Positions 7,130 through 8,978 of a stretch of 8,978 nucleotides of DNA are shown one piece after another. A program made the position numbers and the translations under genes. This DNA is from JAIPIY01 sp964489785. GTDB lineage: Bacteria; Patescibacteriota; Minisyncoccia; Phycocordibacterales; UBA1006. Each line of letters starts with the position of its first letter. Position 1 is the stretch's first letter. The notes below the pieces were generated by a model. That model searched no databases, was not told where the DNA came from, and saw only the letters and a list, made by a program, of their open reading frames with translations. The stretch covers positions 1 to 8,978 of the forward strand of contig CAZAZY010000024.1 of NCBI GenBank assembly GCA_964489785.1, given 5' to 3'.

Positions 7130-8077
7130 TCATATTTTCTCTATATTTTTGAGAAACCCCCGCACTTTCTTTGATAATCCATAAGCATTCCCATGCGACA
7201 ACATCCCTAAATACGATTGCATGGTTTCATCTTTTTCAGCCAGTTTCACTTTTTTCATCATTCTCTTCTTTGTGCTGGTCCGAAGTACCCGATGGGACGA
7301 AAAATGTATCCACCCCAAGAAATCCACGCCTGAAGGATATGTTTTGATAAAAACTTTGTCAGGATGTAATTCTAATCGCAATTTTTCTTTTAGGAAATTT
7401 GCTATGATGTTTTTTATTTGTTCCAATTCTTCTCTCCTATGTGAAAGAAATACAAAGTCATCCGCATAGCGAATATAGTATTTCTGTTTTAATGCATGTT
7501 TTACAAACTGATCAAATTCATTCATATAAATATTAACCAATAATTGTGACGTGAGATTGCCCAAGGGAAGACCTTTTGGAAAACCCTCAATCACAGATAT
7601 AAGTAGCCACAATGTATCCTCATCAGAAATATGTTTTGCAAGGATATATTTCAAAATTGTATGGTCAATACTTGCAAAGAATTTTCGAATGTCACATTTT
7701 AATACCCAACATTGTTGTGTATTGTTTTTAGAAACCTTTTGAAAAAAATCCCTAAATCTATCTATTGCCTTGTGGGTACCCTTTCCCACTCTGCATGAAT
7801 ACGAGTCATGAATAAATTTCTTGTCGAAATATGGATACAACACGCGGTAGATAGCATGATGGAGTAATCTATCTCGCACACTTGCTTTGTGAATATCGCG
7901 TGGTTTTGGATCGTTTACTTTGAATGCTTCGTAGCCACCATGAATATAGAGTTTGTTTTTGAGGTCGTTATAAAGCCTTGTAATGTTATCAGATAATCCA
8001 ACCGAAAATTCCGCTACGTCCTTCCGATTTTTCTTACCTCTCAAAAACTCTTGCCATGAGACAAGTAAATTTTCCAT
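7130..8077 (-). CDS. Reverse transcriptase of a diversity-generating retroelement
   Basis: This 315-residue protein starts at ATG 8077 (MENLLVSWQEFLRGKK); the extension upstream reads poly-glycine through a C homopolymer and is not coding. RT motifs in order: VRDRLLHHAIYRVLYP (67-82), LKCDIRKFFASIDH with catalytic D129 (126-139), KGLPLGNLTSQLLVNIYMN (168-186), whose LGNLTSQ form marks DGR enzymes, YIRYADDF with the catalytic YADD (204-207), LHPDKVF (237-243) and VDFLGW (251-256). It ends in a natural-looking LSHGNAYGLSKKVRGFL tail, the usual DGR length without an extra domain. It would reverse-transcribe TR RNA with adenine-specific errors, normally with Avd. All catalytic residues are intact. 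The stop is TGA. A possible promoter, TTGTAT-N16-TACAAT, ends 12 bases before the ATG. Confidence 0.93.
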   Translation of the reverse strand: MENLLVSWQEFLRGKKNRKDVAEFSVGLSDNITRLYNDLKNKLYIHGGYEAFKVNDPKPRDIHKASVRDRLLHHAIYRVLYPYFDKKFIHDSYSCRVGKGTHKAIDRFRDFFQKVSKNNTQQCWVLKCDIRKFFASIDHTILKYILAKHISDEDTLWLLISVIEGFPKGLPLGNLTSQLLVNIYMNEFDQFVKHALKQKYYIRYADDFVFLSHRREELEQIKNIIANFLKEKLRLELHPDKVFIKTYPSGVDFLGWIHFSSHRVLRTSTKKRMMKKVKLAEKDETMQSYLGMLSHGNAYGLSKKVRGFLKNIEKI

Positions 8078-8101
8078 TGATATGATATTATTGTAACTAT
8101 T

Positions 8102-8505
8102 ATGACACTTCATACAAGAAAACAATCCTCTAACTCTACCCCCCCCCCCGAAGTAACTCTGCCTCAATTTTAACCAAGGTTAAAAACTCATACCTTATCT
8201 GGCTCGGTATTGTCCCACATATTCCATGAAGTAGTAGATACACACTTGGTGATCGTATTGAACAAAAATTTATAGACCTCCTTGAATCCGTATATCGAGG
8301 GTACTTTAGTAAAAAAGAGGACAAGGCGATATATATTGTACGAGCAGTAGCTCTTTTAGATGTTCTTAAATTCCTTATCCAAATTGCATGGGAAGCAAAA
8401 TTTATTAGTCATGGGAAATATGGTGAACTAAGCACAGAGCTTGATGAAATTGGCAAAATGCTCGGTGGTTGGAAAAAAGGACTGGAAACAAAAACTCCTC
8501 ACTAA
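8102..8505 (+). pseudogene. avd: bAvd-like four-helix-bundle accessory gene of the DGR, disrupted by a C-tract frameshift and an in-frame TGA
   Basis: From 8134 one frame reads ...LTKVKNSYLIWLGIVPHIP-stop-SSRYTLGDRIEQKF..., continuing with VALLDVLKFLIQIAWEAKF and LDEIGKMLGGWKKG to TAA 8505. This is the layout of bAvd proteins, which form a basic pentameric barrel that binds the RT and nucleic acid. Two defects are seen. TGA at 8227-8229 replaces a codon just before the conserved RYTLG. No start exists in this frame: ATG 8102, preceded by a TGA-TATTAT extended -10-like box ending 10 bases before it, joins the frame only if the 11-C run (8139-8149) were 12. Repaired, it would be about 134 codons, near family length. 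The downstream half has no usable start. It diverges from the RT, 24 bases apart, and ends 18 bases from the template repeat. Alternatives are assembly error, phase variation or readthrough. Confidence 0.82.
8139..8149. repeat. 11-base C homopolymer within avd
   Basis: This is an uninterrupted run of 11 C in otherwise AT-rich DNA, the only G/C homopolymer of this size in the window. It lies in the N-terminal part of avd and decides whether ATG 8102 is in frame with the conserved body: 12 or 9 C gives an open junction, 11 does not. Such tracts slip during replication and also in sequencing. Confidence 0.95.
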
Positions 8506-8523
8506 CACAGCAAGGAGAAAAAC

Positions 8524-8640
8524 TTTGTTTCGAGAAAGGAAGGCATTGCCCTCATTCCACCTGTTGCCAGCATTCCGCTCGTTCACATTCACGTTCAGCT
8601 TACCGTCAGAGTTGCGATACGCGTAAAGGAGGCAGTCGTT
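8524..8640 (-). repeat. DGR template repeat (TR)
   Basis: Read on the minus strand in the VR frame, this segment encodes LLYAYRNSDGKLNVNVNE then RNAGNRWNEGNAFLSRN, with nine AAC/AAT asparagine codons in about 30 codons. Adenine-rich Asn codons at the diversified positions are the hallmark of a DGR template. No gene is encoded: the frame is stopped by TGA upstream and has no start. The 3' boundary (8524) is set by alignment with the VR fragment at 8953-8978, offset 429, including 16 identical bases at 8531-8546. The 5' boundary near 8640 is estimated, because only the end of the VR is in the window. The TR lies tail-to-tail with avd, 18 bases after its stop. Confidence 0.88.
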
Positions 8641-8660
8641 TTGTGAAGCACATCATCTGA

Positions 8661-8873
8661 ACCACCACCCATGAAATCATCATGAGTTGTATTTTATTTG
8701 AAACATAGAAGTTTACTAATGCACTTCACCAACAAAATTTATTTTTGTTTTTAAAATTATTGCATCACACACTCTGTACAGATATATCCATACACATTCT
8801 CACGATGCAAAATTTTACGAACTATGCCTACAGCCATAACCATATGCATCTAGTTTGTAGTAATAATATACAC
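8661..8873. other. Non-coding stretch between template repeat and target-gene terminator
   Basis: No convincing gene is seen on either strand over about 210 bases of AT-rich sequence. It should carry the promoter and 5' leader of the template RNA on the minus strand. Confidence 0.5.
8691..8719 (-). promoter_or_regulatory. Candidate promoter of the template RNA
   Basis: On the minus strand TTAGTA (8719-8714) and TAAAAT (8696-8691) are separated by 17 bases. Transcription would begin near 8684, about 45 bases before the TR, and read through the TR, antisense to avd, towards the RT gene. The match is moderate, and AT-rich DNA gives many such hits. Confidence 0.25.
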
Positions 8874-8923
8874 AAAAAGACCCTTGGCGCCAAAGTTTCA
8901 AAGAAACAAAGCGACCAAGGGTC
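8874..8923 (-). terminator. Hairpin terminator of the DGR target gene
   Basis: GACCCTTGG (8879-8887) pairs perfectly with CCAAGGGTC (8915-8923). CGC/GCG extends the stem past one bulged A, and the loop holds a second small hairpin (GTTTC-AAA-GAAAC, 8895-8907). On the minus strand five T follow. It lies 30 bases after the target-gene stop codon. Confidence 0.75.
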
Positions 8924-8933
8924 AAAATTAAAG

Positions 8934-8952
8934 GGTCCTATTTTCAAAGACC
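8934..8952. repeat. Small inverted repeat directly after the variable repeat
   Basis: GGTC (8934-8937) and GACC (8949-8952) form a 4-bp stem around an 11-base loop, immediately outside the end of TR/VR homology. Some DGRs need a hairpin just downstream of the VR for efficient homing, so the position is suggestive, but the stem is weak. Confidence 0.25.
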
Positions 8953-8978
8953 TTAGTTGCGAGAAAGGAAGGCATAGC
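8953..8978 (-). CDS. DGR target gene, last seven codons plus stop (end of variable repeat)
   Basis: Only the 3' end is in the window: it reads YAFLSRN then TAA, where the template reads NAFLSRN then AAA. Over the 26 bases 23 are identical. The mismatches (8955, 8959, 8976) all face T on the plus strand of the TR, that is A in its sense strand: two A-to-T and one A-to-C. No mismatch occurs at the 18 other positions. In DGRs the VR forms the C-terminal ligand-binding surface of a C-type-lectin-fold protein; the rest of the protein lies to the right and cannot be described. A terminator hairpin follows. Confidence 0.85.

Larger units (their letters stand above)
7085..8978. mobile_element. Diversity-generating retroelement (DGR): RT, disrupted avd, template repeat, edge of variable repeat
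   Basis: Four DGR parts are seen together: a DGR-type reverse transcriptase (-), a bAvd-like accessory gene (+), an Asn-codon-rich template repeat (- sense), and a 26-base match to the template at the 3' end of a gene running in from the right. The 3 TR/VR mismatches all fall on sense-strand template adenines. DGRs copy TR RNA into cDNA with errors at A and write it over the VR, diversifying a ligand-binding protein. They are usually retained for host benefit rather than moving. The order on the minus strand is target-VR, TR, avd (inverted), RT. Confidence 0.88.

Noticed and set aside
7130..8077. RT as part of a retron or group II intron
   Set aside because: There is no intron domain structure or maturase domain and no msr/msd-like RNA, while template, variable repeat and avd are present.
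8078..8167. N-terminal extension of the RT reading MRQSYFGGGGRVRG
   Set aside because: It is the reverse of the C homopolymer and overlaps the divergent avd start; the RT family begins near MENLL at 8077.
8227..8229. The in-frame TGA of avd as evidence of a recoded genome (UGA read as glycine, as in some CPR lineages, or tryptophan)
   Set aside because: TrpS, DnaB, RecR, bL21, exonuclease and RT contain no internal TGA, tryptophan is written TGG, and the RT ends naturally at TGA.
8441..8660. Two plus-strand ORFs over the template repeat
   Set aside because: They are antisense to the template, lack family resemblance and overlap the end of avd; their openness follows from the Asn-rich complement.
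8595..8672. Minus-strand 25-codon ORF starting MGGGSDDV through the template
   Set aside because: It is very short and out of the frame used by the variable repeat; it looks like chance.

Overview
The window is AT-rich bacterial DNA from an assembled scaffold; a 100-base run of N marks a gap. The housekeeping genes are compact, no convincing Shine-Dalgarno sequence precedes any start, several -10-like boxes sit only 6-15 bases from the ATG, and the reverse transcriptase closely resembles those of diversity-generating retroelements (DGRs) common in the Candidate Phyla Radiation. Together these suggest a Patescibacteria (CPR) genome. That is an inference, since no rRNA or other phylogenetic marker was compared. 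TGA serves as a normal stop (the reverse transcriptase ends in TGA) and never appears inside the intact genes, so the standard bacterial code applies.

Layout. Positions 3-620 (+) hold the C-terminal part of a probable CPA1-type Na+/H+ antiporter, followed 5 bases later by an ATP-grasp protein (626 into the gap). A membrane-anchored protein reads towards the gap from the other side (2270 to 1988, -). A DnaQ/ExoX-like exonuclease (2359-3075, +) ends in a strong hairpin. A small hypothetical ORF (3124-3402, -) and trpS (3491-4459, -) follow. Divergent from trpS are dnaB and recR (+), 3 bases apart, closed by a bidirectional terminator shared with convergent rplU (6635-7024, -). This central part is ordinary replication, repair and translation content.

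The accessory part, 7052-8978, is a DGR. It contains a DGR-type reverse transcriptase (-), a divergent four-helix-bundle accessory gene of the bAvd type (+), an adenine-rich template repeat (TR, - sense, about 8524-8640) and, cut by the right window edge, the last 26 bases of the matching variable repeat (VR) at the 3' end of the target gene (-). TR and VR differ at 3 of 26 aligned positions, and all three are adenines in the sense strand of the template, the hallmark of adenine-directed mutagenic retrohoming. In such systems the TR RNA is copied by the reverse transcriptase together with Avd, and the error-rich cDNA replaces the VR, diversifying a C-type-lectin-fold protein.

Two things make this copy unusual. 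The avd gene lies in opposite orientation to both TR and RT. As sequenced it is also broken twice: an 11-C homopolymer leaves its best ATG out of frame by one base, and an in-frame TGA interrupts the family-typical segment just before RYTLG. Whether this is decay, an on/off switch at the C tract, or assembly error cannot be settled from this window.
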